Shown: in pieces, positions 1-10,100 of the stretch | Position numbering within the stretch: position 1 is the stretch's first letter | Layout of the letters: each line of letters begins with the position of its first letter | Source: Xanthomonas fragariae | GTDB taxonomy: Bacteria; Pseudomonadota; Gammaproteobacteria; Xanthomonadales; Xanthomonadaceae | Assembly: GCF_900183975.1 (NCBI RefSeq) | Contig: NZ_LT853882.1 | Span: 3,341,501 to 3,405,500 of the forward strand | Direction: 5' to 3' | DNA: 64,000 bases | The notes under the pieces: model-generated | Databases searched by the model: none | Seen by the model: only the letters and a program-made list of their open reading frames with translations | What the model was told of the DNA's origin: nothing | Program-made: the position numbers and the translations under genes

Positions 1-282
1 GAAGAGTTCGATGACGCAAGAACCGAGTGGGAGTCCGACAAGAATGCCAACCTGAGCGACGTTATCTATCAGTACGACAGCGAAATCAATGTGCAGAACC
101 TCTGCAAGGCCGTTCAGATGTGGAAGTTGCGGGAGATGCTCCTCGCCAAACACCCTGTATATGAAGAATATTTTCCTCTGGTGGCAACTCACATACCCGA
201 TGATGCGACCGAAAACACACAGCCTGCCGAGGCGCACCAAGGGTCTCTGCATGCCGATATGACACCGCCCGCGAGCACGTGA
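1..282 (+). CDS. C-terminal part of an unidentified protein
   Basis: The window opens inside a reading frame in frame 1 that runs without a stop from base 1 to a TGA at 280-282, leaving 93 residues. The visible part is charged (EEFDDARTEWESDKN), then has a helical stretch with KAVQMWKLREMLLAKHP, and ends in a Thr/Pro/Ala-rich tail that looks disordered. I do not recognise a family. Methionines at residues 31 and 40 exist, but the coding character continues upstream of them, so I treat the gene as entering from the left. It points away from the minus-strand cutC, whose end is about 150 bp further on; nothing identifiable lies between them. Confidence 0.5.
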   Translation, partial: EEFDDARTEWESDKNANLSDVIYQYDSEINVQNLCKAVQMWKLREMLLAKHPVYEEYFPLVATHIPDDATENTQPAEAHQGSLHADMTPPAST

Positions 283-438
283 AGCGCTCCTGCAGAAGCG
301 AGTAGCTGGCGACTTGCAAGAGCGACAAGGGCATCGGCAACACAAACCCGACAGCGCCTTGCATCCCCGGTCTTCAGTCCGGCGTTCGTGTGCGACCAGA
401 CATGCATGCATCGCTGCCCGACGCATTCGGTTGCCACA

Positions 439-1170
439 TCAACTGACATGCAACAACTCCACCATCCGCTGCACCCGGACCGCATCGGTGCGTTGATAGT
501 CCCCGCCCAGGTCGCTGATGTAAGGATGCGGAGCCTGCACTTGCGCGGCGATCGTGCTGCGCAAGGAGGCATGAAATTCGTGTGCGCAGGTGCGTTCGCG
601 CAAGAGCAGAAGGTTGTGCTCGCAGACGCCAGCCCCGGGCATCACGCTGATACGCTCCCCGGCCTGGCGCACCAATGCGGCAATGGCGTCGATGCCCGCG
701 AGGGCGCTTGCACGCGCACCTGAGGTCAACACGCGCTGGCATCCCAACGTGATTGCGTCTTCCAATGCGCGCGACGGATCAGCACTGACATCGATCGCGC
801 GATGGAAGGTCACGCCGAGCGAACCTGCGGTCGCGATCAACACCCGCATCGTGGCCATATCCACCTGCCCGCCCCGGTCCAGTGCGCCCAGCACCACGCC
901 GTCGCAACCTAGCCGCACGCATTGCTCCACATCGCGCCGCATTACCTCGACCTCGGCCGCATCGAACACGAAATCGCCCACCCGTGGACGAATCAGCACA
1001 TACAACGGAATCTGCAAGCGCTCGCGTGCCACCGCCAGTGTCCCGAACGAAGGCGTCAGCCCGCCGCCATCCAGGCCGCCGCAAAGCTCCACGCGCATTG
1101 CACCGCCCTTTTGCGCAGCAAGTGCCGAGGCTACCGAGTCGGCAGCCACTTCCAGTCCCAAGGTATTCAT
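439..1170 (-). CDS. cutC: CutC family protein (copper homeostasis)
   Basis: This 243-residue protein has the length and pattern of the CutC TIM-barrel family. Motifs visible are the N-terminal LGLEVAADSVASA, VELCGGLDGGGLTPS, LYVLIRPRVGDFVF, DGVVLGALDRGGQVD, VTFHRAIDVSADP, RVLTSGARASALAGI and VMPGAGVCEHN. The family was named for copper tolerance in E. coli, but its biochemical activity is not established. In xanthomonads this gene sits by N-glycan degradation genes, and here its start codon (1168-1170) overlaps by 4 bases (ATGA) the stop of a glycosylasparaginase remnant upstream. The coupling suggests the two once formed one transcription unit. The start is fixed by that overlap. The family assignment is secure; the physiological role is not. 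Confidence 0.9.
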   Translation of the reverse strand: MNTLGLEVAADSVASALAAQKGGAMRVELCGGLDGGGLTPSFGTLAVARERLQIPLYVLIRPRVGDFVFDAAEVEVMRRDVEQCVRLGCDGVVLGALDRGGQVDMATMRVLIATAGSLGVTFHRAIDVSADPSRALEDAITLGCQRVLTSGARASALAGIDAIAALVRQAGERISVMPGAGVCEHNLLLLRERTCAHEFHASLRSTIAAQVQAPHPYISDLGGDYQRTDAVRVQRMVELLHVS

Positions 1171-1349
1171 AGAGCCGGCTCGCGGATGTAGCGGCTTTCA
1201 TCGCGCACCAGCAGATCCTGCCGCTGCGCATCGCACACCGCGTAACTGAAACCCTTCTGGATCGCGAACACCCCCACGTCGCAACCGGCCAAACCGGAAG
1301 CGATCGCGCCAAACGTGGTGCTCTTGAGGAAGTGACGACGTTGGATCAT
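1167..1349 (-). pseudogene. Collapsed Tat-exported glycosylasparaginase gene (signal peptide joined to C-terminus)
   Basis: An in-frame 60-residue product starts MIQRRHFLKSTTFGAIASGL, a twin-arginine-type export signal (here RRHFLK). It passes directly after a Cys-Asp into GVFAIQKGFSYAVCDAQR. That second part resembles the last strand region of N4-(beta-N-acetylglucosaminyl)-L-asparaginases, which end in a similar G-x-(Y/F)-x-I-Q-x-G-F-x-(Y/F)-A pattern. The family is normally about 330-360 residues, so roughly 280 residues including the autocatalytic Thr appear to have been deleted while the frame was kept. The stop overlaps the cutC start (ATGA). The N-terminal signal is certain; identity of the tail is recalled from family pattern and could be checked by a search. 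As it stands the product cannot be an enzyme. Confidence 0.6.
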
Positions 1350-1654
1350 CCGGGCAACTCCATGATGGAAACAGGTGGCCGCGCAATGCGGTAGCAGCCT
1401 TCCATCATGCGACAGCACCGCGTGCGGATAAACCGTCTTGCGGTGCTGACGTGTGCGGATCCGCGCAAAGCAGCGCTTGTGCGCGCCGGGTGCTTGTGCA
1501 GGTAGCCGAGGCAGTTCACGACAGGAATAACGCACCTGCCAAGCCCCGGTGCTCCCGGACCAGGTCCCGAAGAAAGAATGGCGATATGAAAGCCCCTCTC
1601 CTGCCGGCAGATGCATCGGGCTGAGGGGACGGACTCTGATGCGCATGCCGGTTT
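1350..1654. other. Intergenic stretch without a recognised gene
   Basis: About 300 bp upstream of the collapsed glycosylasparaginase gene. Short open frames exist on both strands but none has a ribosome-binding site or a recognisable protein pattern. Around 1586-1628 a run of cccctctcc and a later ctgagggga can pair imperfectly, resembling the decayed GC-rich intergenic repeats common in Xanthomonas. I see no other structure. Confidence 0.4.
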
Positions 1655-1798
1655 AGATTGGCTAACAAACCGTAGCAAGCAGTCGCCAGGTGGGTGCGGA
1701 TGGCACGGAGCAACCGCAGCGTAAGCCTGACACATGCCGATTCCGAGCACCGGCTGCGACCGCCTGGCGGTGAGCGCAGTCGTTTTGTTAGCTACTCT
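1655..1798. repeat. MITE-like intergenic repeat, copy 1
   Basis: The left end reads agattggctaacaaac and the right end (1782-1798) reads gttttgttagctactct, which is its imperfect reverse complement. Between them lie blocks (gcacggagcaaccgcag, cgcctggcggtgagcgcag) shared with the copy at 16897. The element has no coding capacity and is about 144 bp long. It ends at the last base before, or one base into, the stop codon of the acetyltransferase gene at 1798-1800. Terminal inverted repeats, small size and multiple copies fit a non-autonomous miniature element; no autonomous parent is visible here. Confidence 0.7.
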
Positions 1799-2379
1799 TA
1801 ATGCTCGTCGACACCCTGCCCCCAATCGTCCTCGCGCAACCTGCTGGTCAGCACATGGTCGCGCCAGACGCCGTTCAATTGCAGATAGCGGCGCGCGTAG
1901 CCTTCGATCTGGAAACCCAGCCGTTGCAGCACACGCGCACTACGCAGATTGTCGGGGACGTATTGCGCCATCACTCGATGCAAGCCGAGTGGGCCGAACG
2001 CGAAGGCGATGCCTTGCGTGGCTGCCCACTGGATCAAACCACGCCCCTGCTGCGCCGCGTCCAGGCCGTAACCCATGTGGCAGGCCTGAAATGCGCCGCG
2101 CTGGATCTGGGTAAAACCGGTCGTGCCGATCACTTGCTCGCCGTGCAACAACACCAGTTGCAACTCACGTTCGCCGGGCACCGCGCTGCGATACGCGATA
2201 CACAGGCGACGCCAACCTTCGGTGGTGTAGAACGCAGGCGGACGCAGCGGCATCGCACCGGCCAAGCGAGCGCGATTGCGCGTGTGGTAGTCGGCCATCG
2301 CAGTCGGATCGACCACCGCCAGGTCACACAACACCACACCATCGGGATGCCGGACCGGTGCGAATATAGGAATGCTCAT
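1798..2379 (-). CDS. GNAT family N-acetyltransferase (RimJ/RimL type)
   Basis: The 193-residue product has the layout of RimJ/RimL-like N-acetyltransferases. An N-terminal strand and helix segment is followed by LQLVLLHGEQVIGTTGFTQI, the central MGYGLDAAQQGRGLIQWAA (acetyl-CoA loop, Q-x-x-G-x-G/A form) and HRVMAQYVPDNLRSARVLQR LGF split over strands 6-7. The Asn in VPDNLRSARVLQRLGF is the usual conserved position. Such proteins acetylate N-terminal residues of ribosomal proteins or small amines, with acetyl-CoA as donor; the substrate here cannot be told. It is followed by a MITE-like repeat at its stop codon and lies about 50 bp beyond the end of chpC, on the same strand, but there is no sign it belongs to that pathway. 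Confidence 0.85.
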   Translation of the reverse strand: MSIPIFAPVRHPDGVVLCDLAVVDPTAMADYHTRNRARLAGAMPLRPPAFYTTEGWRRLCIAYRSAVPGERELQLVLLHGEQVIGTTGFTQIQRGAFQACHMGYGLDAAQQGRGLIQWAATQGIAFAFGPLGLHRVMAQYVPDNLRSARVLQRLGFQIEGYARRYLQLNGVWRDHVLTSRLREDDWGQGVDEH

Positions 2380-2430
2380 GACAAACGCCCGTACAGGGGC
2401 CTGCCGCCGCGGCCGTGGGGATTACAACTC

Positions 2431-2901
2431 TTAGGCAGCGGCCGCCGCAAATGCCTGACTGACCTGCGCCTCGATCGCGTCCAGATTCGGCAGCAGCGCA
2501 TTCTGCTTGCCCAGCAGTACGCGCATATGCACGCCATCGGGCAACGCATCTTCCGATGCGTCGGCCAGCAGGCCATCGCGCGGCAGCGAGATGAGCTGCG
2601 GGAACGACGCGGTCAACAGCGCGAAATACGGCAACGCCGGATTGCCGCCCAGTGCCTTCAGCACGATCACCTTGTTGTTGACTGCGGTGGGCTCTTCGCC
2701 TATGCCGCTGAAGCGCGCGAACGACAGCAGTGGCACCTTCCAGCCATACCAGTCGATGCGCCCGACTACCCAGCGCGGCATGTCGGGCAGCGGCTCGACC
2801 GGCACGCGCGACATCACCTCGGCCACCGTTGCATTGGGCAGCAGCACGCGCTCCTGTCCGGCCTGGATCAGGACGCCGCGGATTTCGTCATTAGTTGGCA
2901 T
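2431..2901 (-). CDS. chpC: CheW-like adaptor of the Chp pathway (ChpC)
   Basis: A 156-residue CheW-domain protein: VLIQAGQERVLLPNATVAEVM opens the first beta barrel, and MPRWVVGRIDWYGWKVPLLSF corresponds to the G-x-(I/V)-x-W-R-G-x-x-(I/V)-P-L region of CheW, here with tyrosine-glycine in place of the Arg-Gly. CheW proteins couple receptors to the CheA-type kinase at the inner membrane. Its place as last gene of the pilG-to-chpC run, 40 bp after the chpB-like gene, matches ChpC of Pseudomonas aeruginosa, a second adaptor that links additional receptors to ChpA. PilI, encoded at 12544, would be the primary adaptor. Confidence 0.8.
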   Translation of the reverse strand: MPTNDEIRGVLIQAGQERVLLPNATVAEVMSRVPVEPLPDMPRWVVGRIDWYGWKVPLLSFARFSGIGEEPTAVNNKVIVLKALGGNPALPYFALLTASFPQLISLPRDGLLADASEDALPDGVHMRVLLGKQNALLPNLDAIEAQVSQAFAAAAA

Positions 2902-2941
2902 AGCTCATCGCATGATTCCGATTGAAGAAGAAGCGCCCGGC

Positions 2942-4150
2942 TTACGCCGGCCAACGCTGTGCCAAGGCCTGCGCCAACTGCGCTGGGTCGCCGGTCAAAA
3001 TGCCTTGGAGTGCCAGACGCGCAGCCGCGGCCGGGTCGTAACAACCGTCGGCGGACTGACCCGCCAACCAGCCGCCCTGCTTTGCCAGCGCCAGCGACGC
3101 ATCGACCAGCGCCTCGTTGGCGCCGCTGAGCATCAGCACCGCACTGTCGGTCGGCGGCAGCGCGGCAATCAGCCCGACAGGATCGGCCTTTGCCACGAAG
3201 GCCAGCGCACCTGCACGCTGCTGCACACCCACCTCTTCAGGCAGCACATATACCTTGCCCGCCACGACCATCTGGCCAACTTCACCCAGTTCTACAGGCA
3301 GCGCAGACACCCGGCCTATCTGTCGCACCAGGTTGCCGTACTGGCCACCATCCAGGCTCATGCGCACCAGCACCGCGCGCGGAAATTCCGGCGGCAATGC
3401 AGCCAGCAGACGCCGGATCGCATCCGGTCCCCCGATGCCGGCCATCACCAGCACCGCACCGGTGGTTGCGCCGGTCTGATCCAACTCCACCAGCGACAGA
3501 CCGCCGGTTGACAGCGCGGCCAGATCCAGCTCGGCACGCGGGCGTACCACCACAGCGACATCGTCGACCAGACCCCAGGTGCTGGAATCGGCCAGCGTCA
3601 GGCCCGGCGTGTCTTTGGCCACCGCTGCGTCGGCAGAACCGGCAGTGCGCATGAATAACGCATCGCTGGGCATGCTTTCGAATGCGTGCGCGGCCGCTTG
3701 CAGATGTTGACCAAGCTGCAGATCCAAGTGCCGACGCGGCGCGCGCTCCAGACCCGGCTCAGGCTGCAGCGACGGTTCGCTTTCGGTGCCCGGCGGCAAC
3801 ACGTCTGAGTGGCCGTGCAGTTTGGCGGCCAGATGGCGCACCCAACGCTGCGCTTCCCAGCCCTCGCGACGCACGGTCAGCTCGGCCTCGTCGAAGATCA
3901 CCGTAACTCCGGGCAGATTGAAGGCAGGTTCCAGCGCCTCCAGCGCGTCCTCGATCGACGGTTCCAGCGAGACCAGTATCGCTACCGGCGCGGCGTCGCG
4001 CAGCATCTGCACGTCCACCGCCGACGGTTCGTCTTCCAGCACCACTTTCGCACCGGCAAGGCCGAGTGCTTCACGCAGGCGCTCGCGCGCCTGACCGGGC
4101 CGGCCCAGCAGGGCGACCGGAGTTCCCATTGCGCCATTATTCTCGGACAC
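2942..4150 (-). CDS. chpB: CheB-like protein of the Chp pathway with degenerate methylesterase site
   Basis: This 402-residue protein occupies the chpB slot and overlaps the end of chpA by 14 bases. Its C-terminal half (about 230-365) aligns by eye with the CheB methylesterase domain: MAGIGGPDAIRRLL for GASTGGxxAI, AVLVRMSLDGGQYGNLVRQI for the HMPPGF segment, VAGKVYVLPE for PGxxYIAPG, and AVLMLSGANEALVDA for VILTGMGxDGAAG. At each catalytic position the residue is changed: Ser to Gly238, His to Met264, Asp to Ala347. The N-terminal about 115 residues look like a receiver-like fold lacking an obvious phosphorylation Asp. I therefore expect a non-enzymatic scaffold or regulator rather than a receptor demethylase. 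No methyltransferase gene accompanies it. Confidence 0.75.
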   Translation of the reverse strand: MSENNGAMGTPVALLGRPGQARERLREALGLAGAKVVLEDEPSAVDVQMLRDAAPVAILVSLEPSIEDALEALEPAFNLPGVTVIFDEAELTVRREGWEAQRWVRHLAAKLHGHSDVLPPGTESEPSLQPEPGLERAPRRHLDLQLGQHLQAAAHAFESMPSDALFMRTAGSADAAVAKDTPGLTLADSSTWGLVDDVAVVVRPRAELDLAALSTGGLSLVELDQTGATTGAVLVMAGIGGPDAIRRLLAALPPEFPRAVLVRMSLDGGQYGNLVRQIGRVSALPVELGEVGQMVVAGKVYVLPEEVGVQQRAGALAFVAKADPVGLIAALPPTDSAVLMLSGANEALVDASLALAKQGGWLAGQSADGCYDPAAAARLALQGILTGDPAQLAQALAQRWPA

Positions 4151-7100
4151 GGGCGATCCCCAGCAGGTCGTACACGTTTCGCATCAGATCCAACTCCTGG
4201 TAAGGCTTGCCCAGGTAACGCTGCACGCCGATCTCGAAGGCACGCTGGCGATGCTTCTGGCCACTGCGCGAGGTGATCATCATGATCGGCACCGCCTTGA
4301 AACGCGGGTCGGCGCGCATCGCGGCCGCCAGTTCGTAGCCGTCCATGCGCGGCATTTCGATATCCAGCAGCATCAGGTCGGGCACGCGCTCTTCGAGCAA
4401 TTTCATCGCCTCGACACCATCGCGTGCGGTGGTGATGTCCAGGTTATGGCGTTCCAGCACGCGGCTGGTGACCTTGCGCATGGTCAGCGAGTCATCAACC
4501 ACCATTACCAATGGCACCTGGCGCTGCGATTCGGCCTGGGTTTCCAGTGCCGGACGCGCGGGCTGTGCGAGGTAACGACGCACCAGTGGAGCGATGTCCA
4601 GGATCACCACCACGCTACCATCGCCGGTGATGGTAGCGCCGTAGATGCCCGGCACCGAGGCGATCTGCAGGCCCACCGGCTTGACCACGATTTCGCGGTT
4701 GCCCAGCACCTGGTCGATCGCCACGGCCGCGCGCAGATCGCCCGCACGTACCAGCAACAACGGCACCTGCGCCTGACCATCGGCACTGGCCGCGGCCTGG
4801 CCGACCAGCGAGCCGAGGTCGTGCAGCACGTATTGCTCGCCAGCGTAGTGGTAACCGCCCTCGCCGGACTCGTAACGGATGCGCGAGATGTGTCCGATAC
4901 CGCTGACCGAACCCACCGGCACCGCAAACACGGTGTCGCCGATGCGTACGAACACCGCCTGGGTGACCGCCAGCGTCTGCGGCAGGCGCAGGGTAAAGGT
5001 GACGCCCTGGCCGCGCACCGAGCGGATATCCACCGAGCCGCCGAGCTGACGCACTTCGTTGCCCACCACGTCCATACCCACGCCACGGCCAGCCAGCTGG
5101 CTGACCTGCTCGGAGGTGCTGAAACCGGAAGCGAAAATCAGGCCATCCAGCTCGGCATCGCCAAGCGCCTGGCCGGGTTCGATCAGGCCGCGCTGCTCGC
5201 CGCGGTGACGGATCGCCTCGCGGTCCAGCCCGGCGCCGTCGTCGGCCACTTCCAGCACGATTTCCGAGCCTTCGCGGCGCAGACGGATCGCGATGCTGCC
5301 TTCTTCCGGCTTGCCTGCGCTACGCCGTTGCTCCGGCGTTTCCAGGCCATGCGCTACCGAGTTGCGCAGCATGTGTTCCAACGGCGCAATCATGCGATCC
5401 AGCACGTTGCGATCGAGTTCACCCTGGGTGCCTTCCAGCAGCAGATGCACTTGCTTGCCGGTGTCGCTGGCCGCCTGGCGCACCACACGGCGCAGACGCG
5501 GCACCAGCCCATCGAATGGCACCATGCGCGTACGCAGCAGGCCGTCCTGCAGCTCGGAACTGACGCGCGACTGCTGTTGCAGCAGGCCGTCGTACTGACG
5601 CGAGAGATTTTCCAGCACCCCTTGCAGGCCGCCCAAATCGGCGGCCGATTCGTTCAGCGCGCGGCTGAGCTGCTGCAGGGTGGAGAAACGGTCCAGTTCC
5701 AGCGGATCGAAGGTGCGGTCGCCCTGGTCCTGCTCGCGCTGATAACGCGCGACGATCTGCGCTTCGGTTTCAAGATCCAGACGCCGCAATTGGTCGCGCA
5801 GACGGGCGTTGGTGCGATCCAGTTCGCCCATGGCGCCACGAAATGCGCCCAACTGCTGTTCCAGGCGCGAACGGTAGATCGCCACTTCGCCAGCGTGGTT
5901 GACCAGGCGGTCCAGCAGGTCGGCGCGCACGCGCACCTGTTCCTGCTGAACGCGCGGCAGGACGTCTTCTTCGGTCTGACCCTCGACCGGAATCGGTGCG
6001 GACAACGGTGCCGGTTCCACCGACGCCTTGGCGATTGCACGCACATCGGCATCGCTGGGCGGTGCCGCGTTGCGGCCACGGGTGCGGGTTTCGAAAGCTT
6101 CCACTAGGTCGGTCGGCATCGCCACGGCACGGTGCATGCCGGTGCGGGTCAGCAACTGGTGCAGACGATCGAAGCCGCGCTCGAACAAGCGCACGTCATC
6201 ACGATCGATGTCGGTACGGTTGGCCGCCACGGCTTCGAGCAGCGATTCGATCGCATGGCCGAGATCGCCGATGGCATTGATGCCAGCCATGCGCGCGCCG
6301 CCCTTGAGCGTGTGCAGATCGCGCTGCAGTCCGTTCAGGACATCGCGGTCGTCCTGCACTTCGCGCATGCGGGCGATCAGACCATCGCAATGGTCCAACA
6401 GATCGCGGCCTTCCTCGACGAAGATGTCGACGAGTTCGCCATCGAGCTGGTCAAAGTTGAGCGGGCCGGTATCGAATGCTGCGCCAGCATCGTTGGCAGT
6501 GGTGTCGGCCGGTGCAGCTTCTTCAACTGGTGCGCTGAAGGCTGCAGCGGTGGTGTCTTGGTGTTCGGTGGCGAGCTCGCTCTGTCGGGTCTGCTCCGCG
6601 TGCTCGACATGATCTGTCGCCGCAGTCGCTTCGAGCGATGCGTATGCATCGCCGTGCTGTGCGTCGGTAGCGACACCCGTCTCGGCATGCAGCTCCGCCG
6701 CGGTTTCAGATTGCCGATCGCCAGTCTCTTCGACCTGATCGGCCACCTGCGCCATCTCGAACGCCTGTACCGACTCGATGGTGTCGTCAGGCAGTGCCTC
6801 GGCGGTGTGCTCGGCGTCGGTTGGCTCGGCTTCCACCGCATGTTCGTGCAATTGCCCGTCCGACTGCGCTTGCCTGCCCGAATGGGCCTGCTCGTCGGCA
6901 GGCTGCTCCTGCGCGGCCACCGCATCGTGCTCGTACGAAGCAGCCACGTCTGCGTACTCGGCTTGGTCGCCCGAATGGCCGTCCTGATCGGTCGATACGC
7001 TGTCCAGCGCCGCGGTTTCCGGCGTCCAGTCTTCAGTAGTCGCCACTTGCGCATCTTCGGCCGACGGCGCCTCGGCATGCTGTGGCTGTGCTTGGTCGGC

Positions 7101-10100
7101 ACCATGCGTCGGCACGGCAGCATCGGACAGCTGTTCGCTCGCATCGATATACGGCGATAGATCCTGCGCGCCGGTCAGTCCGACCGCCGCGTTGCTGGCA
7201 ACTGCAGCATCGCTGGGCGCGTCGAGATCGTCCAGTTCGTCCGGGAATACCTGTGGCGGCCACTGCGCTTTCGGCAACGTATCCACCAACGCGCGCAAGC
7301 GCTCCGTCAATGCTGCGAACGACGGAATCAGCGGCGCATCGGCGCGCAACGCGGTCACGGTCGTGACGATCGCAGCGGCGGTTGCCGCGATCGCTTCGAC
7401 ACCTTCCGCAGACGGCGTTACCGATGCGGCAAGCAGACGCTTGACGTAACTTTCGGCTGGCGTGGTCACCAGGGTGATTTCCGGCACGTCGGTCATCGCG
7501 AACGCGCCACTCATCGTGTGCACGGCGCGCAGCAATTCTTCGGTGGCCAACTGCGGTTCGGCCTGGCTGGCCTGCAACCAGGCGTTGACCGTGTCCAGAT
7601 GCGCTGCGACTTCGGCTTCCAGAATCTCGCGCAGCACGCTGTCGACCAACGCAGGCGTCCCGCCACTGGCAGCGAAGATGCCGGCGGCAGCCGGAATGAC
7701 GGCCGCATCTGCGGCCACCGGTGTCGCGGTTGCGGGCACGTAGTAGATTTCTTCGCCCGCAGCAACGCGCTCGGCAACTGCCTGGATTTCCGGCAGATCG
7801 GCGCTGATGCGGCCCTGGTCGCGCAGCGCGGCAGTGAACTGCGGCAATACCTCGTAGGCCAGCTCGACCGCCGCCACTACGGCCGGACTGGCCGGCCGTG
7901 AGTTGTCGAGCACGCGGTTGAGCATGCTCTCGATCTTCCAGCTGAACTCGCCCAGCACATGGGCGCCAACCAGACAACCACTGCCCTTCAAGGTATGGAA
8001 GACACGGCGGATCGGACGCAGTTTTTCCGGGCTGTTCGGGGAGGCACGCCATACCGGCAGCAGTTGCCCAAGGTTGACCAGTTCTTCGTCGAATTCTTCG
8101 AGGAAGACCTCGCGAATATCGTCGTCGATATCGCTGTCGCCGAAACCTCCAAAGATGCCGGCATCGGCACTGGCTGGCAAAGGCTCGCTTGCTGCTTGCT
8201 CGGGCGCTGCCTGCGCAGACTCGGCGTCGGCATCCGTGGTCAGCGGCCCTCGCGGACGTTCCACATCAAACTGCGCAGCGGCAGCGTCTAGCTGCGCCAG
8301 AAACGCAGCCGATGCGTCATCCAGTTCGAACGCGCTGACCACGGCCTGCTGTACGCGCGGCGTGCTCTGTTCGGGGGCTTCTTCGGCAAGCGCATGCTGC
8401 GGCTCAGGCGCGGATTCGACGAACGGGTCGTCCAGTTCCTGCGGCGGAACGGGCGGCAAAGACGGTGGCGAGAAGGCATCTTCGATGCCGGTCTGTGCGC
8501 GGTGGATTGCGGTCTCGGCGATGAAGTCCAACGGAACTTCAGTCTGATTCGCATCGCCAGGCACATCGATGCGTTCGATCTGCAACGGCGCTTCATCTGC
8601 AGCAACCAGCGTTGCGACTTCGTCCTGCTCCAGCGCACTGAGATCAACGGTATAGCTGACCTGCGCGGCATCTGCCGACACGTTGCCGTCCTGCTCGGCC
8701 GACACCGGGTCGAACGCGGAGGTGGCGAACGGTGCAGCCTGCTCAGCGGTTTTCAGCTGCCAGTCGCCTGGCGCTTGCGCACCGTCGTCGGACAGGTCCA
8801 GCGGCGCAACCGTAAACGGCACGTGCGCCTGACCGGACACGGTTTCTTCGGCGGCGACCGGGTCGAAAGAAAACACCGTATCGGCGGCGGCAGCGCCGGT
8901 GTCGTGCACCACGCTGGCAGCAAACGGTGCCTCGACCAAGGTTTCGTTGGCCCATTGCAGCGATGGCGTGAGCGCGGCATCGTTGGCCGCAGCCCCCGGC
9001 GTGGCGGCGTGCTGGACGAGCGAGCCGGCAACCGGCTGCGGTTCGACCACAGTGTCCGGCTGGTCGGCACCGACCGGCAATTCGGACGGCCGGCCCGACG
9101 GCAACGGCCAGTAACGGAGCGTTTCCAGGCTGTTGCGGGTAATGTCTAGAATCTCTTCGCGGCCAGGACGGCGTTCGCGCAGGGCTTCCAGGTAGTACTC
9201 AAGGCTGGCCATCGCATCGGCCAAGGTATCCAGCTGGCGCCCGCTGGGCACGCGGTGTTTGCCGATCAGTTCCAGATCAACGTAACGACGCACACCTTCC
9301 AGATAATCAGCGGCCTGCGGCAGTTCCAGTATGCGCAACGCACCACCGACTTCGCCGAGCAGATGCGGCACATCGGTCAGACGGGCGTGATCCCAATTGG
9401 TTTCGATGAAGGCGACGAAATGCTCGCGCGCCGCGCCGAAGTTGCCGATCGCTTCCCGCGCCAGCACGTCCACCGTGCGTCGCATTTGCGCCGAATCCGC
9501 ATTGCTGCTGGCTTCGTTGCCATCGCCAATATCGGCGCCAAGACTGGCGACCTGGTCGTCCAGCGCGGCATCGACGTACAGCAGCGCGCCGGCGATATCC
9601 AGCAGCACGCCTTCGTCCATCTGCATATGGCCACCGACCACGCGCGCCAGCGCATCGCGCTGCTGCACGACGACGTTACGTGCAACGCCCAGGCCCATCA
9701 TGCCCAGCGTGTCGGCAACGCTGCCGAGATCCTTGACCTGGGTCTGCAGTTCGGCGATGTCGCCGCCGATGCGCAGGTGCAAATCCAGCGCATCTTTGAC
9801 CCGCAGCAATTCTTCCTTGACCGCATTGCCGACGGTGTCGAGCAATTCGCGATTGCGTCCGCTCAGACTGCCGCGGGCGTGATTCAGCTCGGCCTCGGTG
9901 GCGACACCGGCCTGCGGGTCGAACGCGAACAACACGCTCTCGTTGAGACCCGGCTGGCCACGCGTGGCGCGGATTTCATTGAGCAGCGGCAGTAGCACGA
10001 TCGGAATATCGCGATGACCATTCTGCAGGCGCTCCAGATAATCGGGCAGCAGCACGGTACCGCGCATCAGCATGGCGCAGGCTTCATCGCGGTCGGCTAC

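Noticed and set aside
4251..6107. Long open frame on the plus strand opposite chpA
   Set aside because: It is a shadow of the GC-rich chpA coding strand: no ribosome-binding site, unnatural His/Gln/Arg-rich composition, and chpA is clearly coding through the same bases.
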